Assembly: GCA_050734185.1 (NCBI GenBank)
Contig: JBOHUE010000100.1
Location: forward strand, 1-9,708
Length of the DNA stretch: 9,708 bases
Direction: 5' to 3'
Origin: JAFALX01 sp050734185
Lineage (GTDB): Bacteria; Chloroflexota; Dormibacteria; Aeolococcales; Aeolococcaceae
Of the stretch, positions 1 through 6,335 are shown one piece after another. Each line of letters begins with the position of its first letter. The stretch's first letter is position 1. The notes below the pieces were generated by a model. That model was not told the DNA's origin. It saw only the letters and a program-made list of their open reading frames with translations, and did no database searches. Made by a program: the position numbers and the translations under genes.

Positions 1-383
1 TGGCTCACGCCCACGCTTGCCGATACCATCTCTCGACACCCCGCTCTCGCACGAGGGCGGACCATCTACCCGCTGGTGACTCTCACAGAGGGTGGACCAA
101 CAAACGGGGTCCGGTCAGTATCGCTGACGAACCCTCGGCCGCAGTTGGGTCCGTTGCGGCCTCTGCCTGCTGGATCGCGATGAGTATGCCGACTTCCTGA
201 AGATGCGGATGCTTACGAGGCTACGCGCGGCGAATCAGCGGCACGCGTGGAGAACAGGGTCGTTTTCACGAGTCGGCGCTGCGGCGTGTGGGCGCACTGG
301 TCGCCCCGACTGAGCACTCGTTCTAGGGAAACGATGCTCGCATGGTCAGTTACGCAGTCGTCGGACGTAGATAATCCGGGCAG
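1..383. other. No supported gene
   Basis: I find no gene I can support in these bases. Two frames run open without a usable start: frame 1 from base 1 to a TGA at 181-183, and frame 2 from about 128 to a TGA at 311-313, the latter containing a short Cys-Gly-Leu-Cys stretch. Neither resembles a family I recognise. The first could be the 3' end of a gene entering from the left. A short ORF at 247-444 has codon use unlike the neighbouring genes and overlaps the better-supported gene at 384, so it is left out. Confidence 0.4.
368..375 (+). promoter_or_regulatory. Putative -10 box of a leaderless gene
   Basis: TAGATAAT, containing the hexamer GATAAT at 370-375, ends 8 nt before the ATG at 384. 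No Shine-Dalgarno sequence lies between them. This fits the TANNNT-then-start arrangement of leaderless actinobacterial transcripts. No convincing -35 box is visible. Confidence 0.4.
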
Positions 384-611
384 ATGCGCTCGCTCGGTCT
401 CCTTCTTGTCTCGATTGTGGCCTGCGCTGACATCGCTCTTATGATCCTCTGGCTACGACCGCTCACGCGAAGAGCCTGGAGCGAGGGCGGGGCTGCGTTG
501 CGTGCGACCGTGTCAGCGATCGGCTTGGTCCAGCTGCTGATCCTCACCTTCTGCGCGGTGGTGTTCTCCCTTGCCCTCAGCCCGGCCTTCGGTCCGACTG
601 GCGGGCCATAA
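384..611 (+). CDS. Small two-helix membrane protein, unknown function
   Basis: I do not recognise a family for this 75-residue protein. It has two hydrophobic segments, about residues 4-25 (LGLLLVSIVACADIALMILW) and 42-66. They are joined by a short basic and polar loop containing RPLTRRAW, which suggests a hairpin in the membrane with the loop in the cytoplasm. Codon use, with many G/C third positions, fits coding sequence in this GC-rich genome. The ATG at 384 is preferred because a GATAAT box sits 8 nt upstream. It stands alone, with no gene close behind it on the same strand. No function can be assigned. Confidence 0.5.
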   Translation: MRSLGLLLVSIVACADIALMILWLRPLTRRAWSEGGAALRATVSAIGLVQLLILTFCAVVFSLALSPAFGPTGGP

Positions 612-705
612 GCCGGAGACCTGGCAATGCGCGTCCGGGGTCATTGGCGAGTGCTGGCCTGAGCGACGGTCAGGCACCTTGGCGTCGTCCGGAGCCGCGT
701 TAGCC

Positions 706-1095
706 TTAGGCAAACATCCGATCCCATGCCGCGGTGTCAACCGGATGGAACCAGCGCTCATACTGCCGGCCTTCTCGGTAATGGAACACGCTGATTACCG
801 GCACGGAAACGGTGATGCCATCCCGTACGGCCCCCATCAGGCTGAGCGCGATCACATGCTCCGCGCCGCCAAGGACGTCGTGCTCCTCGAGTGTGAACGT
901 CCCGCCGGTGACATCGCGCAGCCGCCTGAACCAGTCAAAGAGCGCCTCCCGGCCGCGCACCTCGCCGGCCATTCGATTTGCGCCGGGGACGTGCCATACG
1001 ATGTCTGCGGCGATAAGAGCGCGCAGCGTTTCCATGTCCCCGTCCCTGAACGCCTGGGCTGTGCGACGGTAGAGTGCCGCGTTTGGGTGTTCCAT
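706..1095 (-). CDS. NTF2-like / SnoaL-like domain protein
   Basis: This 129-residue protein has the layout of a single NTF2-like (SnoaL/ketosteroid isomerase-like) cone fold. An N-terminal helix reads HPNAALYRRTAQAFRDGD and is followed by the characteristic LIAADIVWHVPG strand. A GREALFDWFRRL helix comes next, and the protein ends in curved-sheet strands with a terminal W-FHPVDTAAWDRMF. Family members are small-molecule isomerases, cyclases, hydrolases or plain ligand binders, so the substrate is unknown. The family length is 120-140 residues, so it is complete. The start at 1095 matches the usual MxHPN opening and has GATGAT 7 nt upstream; an in-frame ATG at 1107 would add four residues. It has no operon partner. 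Confidence 0.8.
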   Translation of the reverse strand: MEHPNAALYRRTAQAFRDGDMETLRALIAADIVWHVPGANRMAGEVRGREALFDWFRRLRDVTGGTFTLEEHDVLGGAEHVIALSLMGAVRDGITVSVPVISVFHYREGRQYERWFHPVDTAAWDRMFA

Positions 1096-1257
1096 GCGAG
1101 CGATCATCGCGCTGCCAGAGCGCGGGCTGCGCGACAGGATGCGCGGTCAGGGGAGGGTCACGCATGCTGGCGTGAGCGCGCCTACCTCGGCCCCAAACAG
1201 CGTCCGTTGTCGCAACTCGTCCGGAGCCGACTGTTCGAGGACCACGACTCCGTCTGC

Positions 1258-1529
1258 TTAGGTCCCTCCGCCGGGTGGACCGAACGGATTATTGAGGCCG
1301 TTCTCGCTGGCTATCGTTGCCGTCAACTCGAAATCCACGGCGGTGCGAATCTCCGCTGTAAAGCGATCGTGGCAGCTATCCGGTCAGGACCATCCGGCAA
1401 CTCACCAAAAGCCTCGTAATAGTTCTCGAAGGCCCCCGGCGAATGCAGTTCAATGATGACCGCGGGCTCGCTGGTTGCATTCCAGATGGCGTGCGGGATA
1501 CTGCGCGTGATCGGCCACCGAGCAAGCTC
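1258..1529 (-). pseudogene. Decayed cupin-domain gene fragment
   Basis: Read on the minus strand from about 1529, one frame gives the end of a cupin barrel: SIPHAIWNATSEPAVIIELHSPGAFENYYEAF. This resembles the common GVPHAxxNxxxEPAxxLxxxSPxGFExxF block of small cupins. That frame meets a stop at 1323-1325. The next frame, from about 1365, continues plausibly as EIRTAVDFELTATIASENG and ends with PFGPPGGGT at a TAA at 1258-1260, which suggests a single frameshift. Upstream there is an in-frame TAG at 1530-1532, and the first cupin motif (GxxxHxHxxxxE) is absent, so the N-terminal half is missing. I interpret this as a truncated and frameshifted remnant. It is not a working gene. Confidence 0.6.
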
Positions 1530-1532
1530 CTA

Positions 1533-1784
1533 ATGTCATTCGGTGATCAACTGCCGGAGCCTAACTGACCCTCAGACCACAAGCGGCTCGAAGGCCACTA
1601 GGTCTCGGCGCGCGTTGCATACACCTTCCGCTCTTGTCGAGCCCCTGGAACTCGACGCGAACAGTGCACGCTTAGGTAGCCATTGGCGAATCCTGGCGTG
1701 GGTAGCGCCTCCGTTCCCCACAGACGGCCACCTGACATTGCTCGTCCGTGTAAACCAAACCGCGGCTTGCAATCCCCTACTTCC
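1533..1784. other. Gap between cupin remnant and sigma gene
   Basis: I see no gene here. The sigma-factor frame is open leftward from 1788 to 1683, but that extension is arginine- and proline-rich and lacks family similarity. On the minus strand I looked for the missing N-terminal half of the cupin and did not find it. No clear promoter hexamers or terminator hairpin were found. Confidence 0.4.
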
Positions 1785-1787
1785 GTG

Positions 1788-2348
1788 ATGATCAGGCAGG
1801 CAGAGTTCCATCGGCGGTCGAGGGACGCCTCGGCCGCACCGAGCCCGGATCCCGCCGGTTTTGAAGCGCCGGCTGCCGTGGTCCTTGAGACGGAAATGCC
1901 TCGGCTCTTAGCCCTTGCGTACTCGGTGCTCCACGATCGCGACCTCGCTGCTGACGCAGTGCAGGACACCATGGAGCAGGCACTACGTTCGTGGTCCGCA
2001 CTTCGAGAGCCGGATCGCCGGGCCGCCTGGCTCTCGACGATCTGCGTGCGTCAAGCGCTCCGGCGGGCGCGGGCACGCCGTCGTCTCAGCTTGCTCCCAT
2101 GGCCATTGCGACGATCTGAGCCCGCGAACGAGGCAGCGACCCACGACGCGGACTTGGCGCGAGCGCTGCGTCGTCTCACCGACAAGCAGCGTGCTGTCAT
2201 CGGACTGCATTACGTGTACGGATACACGCTCGACGAAACAGCGGCGGCGATGAAATGCCGACCCGGCACCGCTCGCAGCCACCTACATCGAGCCCTTCTC
2301 AACCTCCGCGAAGCATTGGGAGAGGAACGCCATGACCTCGACACGTGA
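1788..2348 (+). CDS. ECF-family RNA polymerase sigma factor (SigE/SigM-like)
   Basis: This 186-residue sigma-70 family factor lets RNA polymerase recognise a dedicated set of promoters. Region 2 spans about residues 35-100: PRLLALAYSVLHDRDLAADA, then VQDTMEQALRSW, then the WLSTICVRQALRRARAR block that contacts the -10 element. Region 4 spans about 125-178, with LTDKQRAVIGLHYVYGYTLDE followed by the helix-turn-helix GTARSHLHRALLNLREAL. Region 3 is absent, as in ECF factors. The frame is open back to 1683, but that extra part has no family similarity, so the ATG at 1788 is chosen (a GTG at 1785 is also possible). No clear Shine-Dalgarno is seen. The stop overlaps the next gene, a probable membrane anti-sigma factor. 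Confidence 0.88.
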   Translation: MIRQAEFHRRSRDASAAPSPDPAGFEAPAAVVLETEMPRLLALAYSVLHDRDLAADAVQDTMEQALRSWSALREPDRRAAWLSTICVRQALRRARARRRLSLLPWPLRRSEPANEAATHDADLARALRRLTDKQRAVIGLHYVYGYTLDETAAAMKCRPGTARSHLHRALLNLREALGEERHDLDT

Positions 2349-2919
2349 CCTCGATACACGCCTTTGGCAGCATCACCGAGAGCTAGTGATCGCGTTCGCA
2401 GGCCAGCCGGCCCTGCCAATCTCGCGCACGCGCGATCGCCGGGTTCCTCGCCGACTTGTCTGGGCCTCTGTTGTGGCCGTTGCCATGGCGGTTGCAGTGC
2501 CGCTGCTGACGCTGCACCTGTTGCCCAGTCGAGCCGGTGCGAGCACCCTGCACGTCTCCGGCTTCACGCTCACTGTCGCGGCGGCCACTACTGAGACACC
2601 GCGCATGACACCGGACGAGGCAGTCGCCGCAGGTAGGGCATACCTCACCAGAGTGGGTCCACCGACGCTGCCGACCGGTCAGGTGATCACCGGCCTATCC
2701 ATTACGGGCGCCACATTCGTCCCCGATGTCACCAGCGTCTGGAAGCCGTGCATTCACATCTACCTTGCTAGCGCAGAGAGCCTTTGGGTGATTACGGTCA
2801 GCGCGCCGGCGCAGGCAGGCTGGTCTGCCGTCCACGGTGGAATCCTCATCAACGACGCTGACGGGAGCGCCAGTGGTGGAGATCTCCGATTCGGTCCCAG
2901 CGGCACGATCAGTTGCTAA
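2332..2919 (+). CDS. Single-helix membrane protein, probable anti-sigma factor
   Basis: This 195-residue protein starts inside the sigma gene with a 17-base overlap and has its own ribosome site, GGAGAGGA, 5 nt before the ATG. The layout is that of a membrane anti-sigma factor: about 40 cytoplasmic residues, one transmembrane helix at about 42-64 (WASVVAVAMAVAVPLLTLHLL), then an exported domain of about 130 residues. The zinc-binding HxxxCxxC motif of the common anti-sigma domain is absent. The exported part contains MTPDEAVAAGRAYL, loosely PepSY-like, and two cysteines (KPC near 146 and the C-terminal residue) that could form a disulfide. The anti-sigma role is inferred from overlap and topology only. 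The natural signal it senses is unknown. Confidence 0.65.
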   Translation: MTSTRDLDTRLWQHHRELVIAFAGQPALPISRTRDRRVPRRLVWASVVAVAMAVAVPLLTLHLLPSRAGASTLHVSGFTLTVAAATTETPRMTPDEAVAAGRAYLTRVGPPTLPTGQVITGLSITGATFVPDVTSVWKPCIHIYLASAESLWVITVSAPAQAGWSAVHGGILINDADGSASGGDLRFGPSGTISC

Positions 2920-2963
2920 GTAGCCGGGGTACAAGTCCGTGTGTTGCCTCGGCTCACGGCCGG

Positions 2964-2994
2964 GATATATACGGACACTGATGGCGTATATACT
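2964..2994 (+). promoter_or_regulatory. vapBC promoter and probable operator
   Basis: TATACT at 2989-2994 lies exactly 6 nt before the vapB ATG, a good leaderless -10 box. It overlaps GTATATAC (2986-2993), which is itself a perfect 8-base palindrome. A related GATATATAC lies at 2964-2972, so ATATAC and GTATAT form an inverted pair 13 nt apart. VapB-type ribbon-helix-helix proteins bind such paired AT-rich sites and repress their own operon. Binding here is inferred. Confidence 0.55.
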
Positions 2995-3000
2995 CGACGC

Positions 3001-3195
3001 ATGGCGAAGCATCTCATCGATCTCGACGAGGAGGCCCTCCACGCAGCCCAGACTGAGCTCGGGACGAGCACGATCAGGGAGACGGTCAACGAGGCGCTAC
3101 GACGAGCGACGTCCCGACGTGACCGCTTCGTCTCCAAGGCCATCGACACTCTCGTGAAGGCGAGGCTTTCTGATCGCGCTGACGCGTGGCGCTGA
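3001..3195 (+). CDS. vapB: VapB-family antitoxin
   Basis: This 64-residue antitoxin is predicted to wrap around and inhibit the toxin encoded next to it, and to repress the operon as a DNA-binding dimer. The N-terminal part (HLIDLDEEALHAAQTELGTS then TIRETVNEALRRA) matches a ribbon-helix-helix fold: one strand, two helices, with the strand contacting DNA. The C-terminal tail (DRFVSKAIDTLVKARLSDR) is the likely toxin-binding part. The ATG at 3001 is chosen because the family opens with short basic residues before the strand and because a TATACT box lies 6 nt upstream. The stop overlaps the toxin gene by 10 bases, implying translational coupling. Confidence 0.85.
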   Translation: MAKHLIDLDEEALHAAQTELGTSTIRETVNEALRRATSRRDRFVSKAIDTLVKARLSDRADAWR

Positions 3196-3599
3196 CCTTC
3201 CTCGTCGATACAAGCGTCATCAAGCGGCTCGACCTCCCGCAGGTTCGCGGGGTCGTTGAGCCGCTCGCCGTATCAGGAGACCTTGGCCGTCCGGCGATCT
3301 GCGACCTCGAGGTTGGCTACTCGGCTCGAAGCGCGCGGGAATGGGACCACCTCATCAGCGCACTTGGGATCTTCGTCCGCGTTGAGACCACGGCCGGTCA
3401 CGTTCGCCGCGCCCTTCAGGTACAGCGACTGCTAAGCGTGCGCCATCAGCGAGGCCGGAAGATCCCAGACCTCCTCGTGGCGGCCGCCGCAGAAGAGCTC
3501 AACATTGGAGTGCTTCATTACGACGCCGACTTTGATCTCATCATGTCCGTCACTGGCCAGCAGTGCACGTGGGTCGTGACGGCTGGTTCCGTTGACTGA
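3186..3599 (+). CDS. vapC: VapC-family PIN-domain toxin (ribonuclease)
   Basis: This 137-residue PIN-domain protein is expected to be a magnesium-dependent RNA-cleaving toxin that slows translation when freed from VapB. The acidic active site is visible: D8 in LVDTSVIKRL, E42 in AICDLEVGYSAR, D95 in KIPDLLVAAAAEE, and D113 to D117 in LHYDADFDLI. Length and motif order are normal, so the toxin looks intact. It starts at a GTG inside vapB (shared bases GTGGCGCTGA) with no separate promoter, so the two are made from one message. The cellular RNA target cannot be told from sequence. Confidence 0.88.
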   Translation: MALTFLVDTSVIKRLDLPQVRGVVEPLAVSGDLGRPAICDLEVGYSARSAREWDHLISALGIFVRVETTAGHVRRALQVQRLLSVRHQRGRKIPDLLVAAAAEELNIGVLHYDADFDLIMSVTGQQCTWVVTAGSVD

Positions 3600-3632
3600 C
3601 CGGTCGCACGGATTTGGAGCTCAACCGACCGG
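3600..3632. repeat. Inverted repeat after vapC
   Basis: CCGGTCG (3600-3606) and CGACCGG (3626-3632) are perfect 7-base inverted repeats separated by 19 bases, starting right after the vapC stop. There is no T-run, so an intrinsic terminator is doubtful. It could be a weak terminator or a protein-binding site in front of the next gene. Confidence 0.35.
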
Positions 3633-3634
3633 AG

Positions 3635-3640
3635 CATGAT
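3635..3640 (+). promoter_or_regulatory. Putative -10 box of a leaderless gene
   Basis: CATGAT ends 6 nt before the ATG at 3647, with no Shine-Dalgarno sequence. The arrangement is the same as at vapB. It is a weaker match to TANNNT. Confidence 0.35.
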
Positions 3641-3646
3641 TGAGAC

Positions 3647-4036
3647 ATGGACAGCCAACCTGCGGAGGGATACGGTCCACGTCGCCAAGGACTTCTGTAT
3701 TTGAGCCTTGGACTGTTGGTAGGCGCACCAGCGCTATACGTGAGCCTCGTAACGATGCTCGTAGGCCTTCTCGCCATCGTCGCGGTGTCCGCGTACGTAT
3801 GGAGCCGTGCCGGACGCCATCGTTGGACATTCCTTGCAGGTCTGATGATCGGCTTACCCGTCAGCGCGGTTCCGACACTCGGGCGCGCGATCACGAACAC
3901 CGATCCGGCTGTGCGTTACGCGCCGAGCACGGTCCCGGTGCTGATCGCTACCGTCGTCCTGGGCGCTATCGGCGCCTGCTTGTTGGTCGCTTCCACTGCG
4001 AGGCACTTGTCGCAGCGAAGCGGACGCCCGCACTAG
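3647..4036 (+). CDS. Four-helix membrane protein, unknown function
   Basis: I do not recognise a family for this 129-residue protein. It has four hydrophobic segments, at about residues 15-31, 33-52, 60-78 and 95-116. Short loops join them, including the basic SRAGRHRW loop between helices two and three, and the C-terminal tail (ARHLSQRSGRPH) is basic. By the positive-inside rule both termini would be cytoplasmic. The ATG at 3647 is supported by a CATGAT box 6 nt upstream. A larger frame beginning at 3640 overlaps it, but only the downstream part of that frame is a real gene. The lipoprotein gene follows after 38 bases, so co-transcription is possible. Confidence 0.65.
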   Translation: MDSQPAEGYGPRRQGLLYLSLGLLVGAPALYVSLVTMLVGLLAIVAVSAYVWSRAGRHRWTFLAGLMIGLPVSAVPTLGRAITNTDPAVRYAPSTVPVLIATVVLGAIGACLLVASTARHLSQRSGRPH

Positions 4037-4074
4037 GTACATCGGTGGGTCCGAGAGAGTGGAAGCGGCTAGCC

Positions 4075-4815
4075 ATGAAGTGGAAGCGTTTGATCATCGG
4101 GCTCGCCGGTGCGGGGGCCCTCGCGAGTTGCGGCACGGCTCCCCAGCTCACGACCCCGACCACCGCGCCCGCAGTCTCCGCACCGGCGGCACGCGCGATG
4201 GCTGCGCCGGCCCCGAAGGCGGCCGTCGAACTGACCATCCAGGTCGAACTCGAACCGAACGACCACGCGCATCGCAACTACTGCGCCGAGGGTGCGATCG
4301 CAGTGCTGCTCTCGACGTGGAGCAGTGCTCTCCCGTCGCTTGACGACATCGGCGTGTCGGCTCACGTCGATGAGAACCGCGGGACGAAGGGAGCCGATGC
4401 GGCGAGGGCAATCAATGAATATCTCGGGCAGATCACAGGCACGACGAGCTCCCCGTATTCCACGACCTACGTCACCTCGCCGGCGAGCCTCAAATCACTG
4501 CTCGAGACCGATCTCTCAGGACTGGGTAACCTCGCCGCCGCGGGTCACGGAAGCCCGGTCCTCGTACGCGTCAGGACCGCAACACTTCCCGGATGGAATG
4601 GGTACCAGGCATCACATGTGGTCGCCGTGTTCGGCTACGACTTCACGCCAGGAAACCCAGACGGCGATACGGTCACCTATGCGGAGAGCGCGGGATCCGT
4701 CGCGGGGTACAGCGGACCGCAGGTGCAGACAATCTCGCTGGCCGCCCTCTGGGCAGCAACGCAAACGACCACGACCTTCGGGCCACTGCACGATCCGTGG
4801 ACGGTCGTCGCCTGA
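4075..4815 (+). CDS. Lipoprotein with C39-like cysteine-peptidase domain
   Basis: This 246-residue protein is predicted to be exported and anchored to the outer face of the membrane. A lipoprotein signal spans residues 1-19: KWKR, a hydrophobic stretch, then the lipobox LASC with the modified Cys19. A Pro/Ala/Thr-rich linker runs to about 50. The rest resembles a C39-like (papain-fold) peptidase: HRNYCAEGAIAVLLSTW holds the probable nucleophile Cys70, and YQASHVVAVFGYDF holds the probable His181. TVTYAESAG (about 199-207) sits where the third catalytic residue is expected, with Glu in place of the usual Asp or Asn. The frame is open back to 3640, but the ATG at 4075 is chosen because the signal begins there, with GGAAG 9 nt upstream. 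The substrate is unknown. Confidence 0.75.
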   Translation: MKWKRLIIGLAGAGALASCGTAPQLTTPTTAPAVSAPAARAMAAPAPKAAVELTIQVELEPNDHAHRNYCAEGAIAVLLSTWSSALPSLDDIGVSAHVDENRGTKGADAARAINEYLGQITGTTSSPYSTTYVTSPASLKSLLETDLSGLGNLAAAGHGSPVLVRVRTATLPGWNGYQASHVVAVFGYDFTPGNPDGDTVTYAESAGSVAGYSGPQVQTISLAALWAATQTTTTFGPLHDPWTVVA

Positions 4816-4833
4816 CGTTCTGAACGACGCCGC

Positions 4834-4839
4834 TACCAT
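4834..4839 (+). promoter_or_regulatory. Putative -10 box of a leaderless gene
   Basis: TACCAT lies 8 nt before the GTG at 4848 with no Shine-Dalgarno in between. It matches the TANNNT pattern seen before other genes in this window. Confidence 0.4.
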
Positions 4840-4847
4840 TAGCGTCT

Positions 4848-5241
4848 GTGGCGGCGCCGACCGTGAACGCGGACAGCACGCGAGCACTGGTCAGCGCGTT
4901 CGCGTCAGCGCTCGAGCACCGCAACTGGCCCGCGTTCGGCGCACTGCTCGCGCCGGACGTCGTGTACGAGCTGCCGCAGACGCGTGAACGCATCCGTGGT
5001 CGCGACATGTACGTGCGCTTCAACGCCGAATACCCCGGCGACTGGCACGTCGAGCCGCACATCGTTCTTGCGGACAACGACAACGGGTGCCTGCTGTTTC
5101 GCTGGACTCTCGATGGGAAGTCGTCGCCGGGTATTTGCGTTCTTCGAGTTCCGCGACGGCGTCATCGCGAAGGTCACGGACTTCTGGCCGGAGCCATACG
5201 AGCCACCGCCCGGGCGTGAGCTCCTCGTGGAGCGGTCGTGA
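4848..5241 (+). pseudogene. NTF2-like / SnoaL-like protein, frameshifted
   Basis: Two overlapping frames together make one NTF2-like (SnoaL) domain of about 130 residues. The first frame gives DSTRALVSAFASALEHRNW, LLAPDVVYELPQT, RIRGRDMYVRF and CLLFRWTLDGKSSP, then turns into arginine-rich noise. The second frame picks up exactly there with VFAFFEFRDGVIAKVTDFWP and ends PPGRELLVERS at a TGA at 5239-5241. Removing one G from the GGG at 5129-5131 restores a continuous reading frame. The flanks show no other decay, so this is either a very recent mutation or a sequencing/assembly error, and the gene may be intact in the organism. The restored stop overlaps the next gene as GTGA, implying coupling. 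Ligand and reaction are unknown. Confidence 0.75.
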
Positions 5242-6323
5242 CGGGCGTTGATACCGTGAACGACCTCCTGCAGGTTGTCGGAGAACCGGTGCGCGGCGGG
5301 TACATACCCAGGGAGCTGTCCGGGCTTCCCGGCATCGAGCTGCTCCGGCTGCTGCTCAGCGAGCGCATCCCGCGGCCGCCGATCTCGTATCTCACCGGCA
5401 TGTGGCTCACCGAGGTTGGGACCGGGAACGCGACGTTCACGATGCCCATCTCTGGCTGGCTCAAGACACCGCAGGGCGTCGCCACCGGCGGCGAGGTCGC
5501 AATGCTCGCGGACGGGCCCCTCGGATGCGCGGTGCACTCCGGGCTGCCGGCAGGCGTCGGATACACGACGATCGAGCTGTCGGTCAGCATGCTCCGCCCG
5601 GTCCCGGCGGCCGGACATCTTGTGGCCCGCGGCAGCCTCGTGCACCTCGGCCGTCAGCTCGCGCTGTCGGAGGTGGTCGTCACGGATGATGCCGGGAGGC
5701 TGATCTCCCACGGCACCTCGCGGTGCCTGGTCTTTCCCCTGCCGGATCCACCCCAACCGCCGGGCGATCCCGGCCCGCCGCATCAAGAGCAGCTCGGCGA
5801 CTGGACTCCGCCGTATCAACGGCCCGCGCTCGGGACCGTGCTCGACGACGAGGTCTGGGCGACGCAGAGCGGAATCGAGGTCATGGACGCGCTGATCACC
5901 GGGGCGTTGCCGCCGCCTCCGATCGGGTATCTCCTCGGCTGCTCTCCGGTGGACGCATCCGAAGGGCGGTGCGTGTTCGAGATGCCGGCGACCGGATGGC
6001 TCACGTCACCGCTCGGGACTGTCCAGGGCGGCGTCACCGCGACGCTCGCCGAGCTGTCACTCGCATGCGCCGTGCAGACGACCATCCCCAACGGTACCGC
6101 GTATGCACCCACCGACCTGCGTGTGCAGTACGTCCGGCCGGTGCCGCCCGACGGACGCACGCTCACCGCCACCGGCACCGTCGTGCACCGCGGCCGAACA
6201 TTCGCGGTCGCTCGCGCCGACGTGGTCAACGCCGATGGCAAGCTTGTGGCCACCGCGACGGGATCCGTGCTGATCCTGCCCGGCCGCCGCCACGACCTGC
6301 GCGACCTGCCCAACGCGGACTGA
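5238..6323 (+). CDS. Tandem-hotdog PaaI-like thioesterase
   Basis: This 361-residue protein holds two hotdog domains of the PaaI-type acyl-CoA thioesterase group, at about residues 50-168 and 228-347, joined by a proline-rich linker (about 168-195). The halves are clearly related: GWLKTPQGVATGGEVAMLAD matches GWLTSPLGTVQGGVTATLAE, and both carry an LRPVP or VRPVP turn followed by a long strand. PaaI enzymes cleave acyl-CoA thioesters using an HGG motif and a downstream Asp. Here the motif reads TGG (83-85) with D92 in the first half and QGG (263-265) with E272 in the second. Activity may therefore be changed or lost in one half. The GTG start overlaps the stop of the preceding NTF2-like gene and has GGAG 5 nt upstream. 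The acyl substrate is unknown. Confidence 0.85.
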   Translation: MTGVDTVNDLLQVVGEPVRGGYIPRELSGLPGIELLRLLLSERIPRPPISYLTGMWLTEVGTGNATFTMPISGWLKTPQGVATGGEVAMLADGPLGCAVHSGLPAGVGYTTIELSVSMLRPVPAAGHLVARGSLVHLGRQLALSEVVVTDDAGRLISHGTSRCLVFPLPDPPQPPGDPGPPHQEQLGDWTPPYQRPALGTVLDDEVWATQSGIEVMDALITGALPPPPIGYLLGCSPVDASEGRCVFEMPATGWLTSPLGTVQGGVTATLAELSLACAVQTTIPNGTAYAPTDLRVQYVRPVPPDGRTLTATGTVVHRGRTFAVARADVVNADGKLVATATGSVLILPGRRHDLRDLPNAD

Positions 6324-6335
6324 TCGCGCGCGCCG

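Noticed and set aside
571..1419. Plus-strand open frame of 282 codons
   Set aside because: It lies opposite the NTF2-like gene and the cupin remnant and shows no domain; it is an antisense shadow.
4905..5819. Minus-strand open frame of 304 codons
   Set aside because: It is opposite the NTF2-like and hotdog genes, its composition is dominated by Arg, Gly and Ala, and it crosses a gene boundary.
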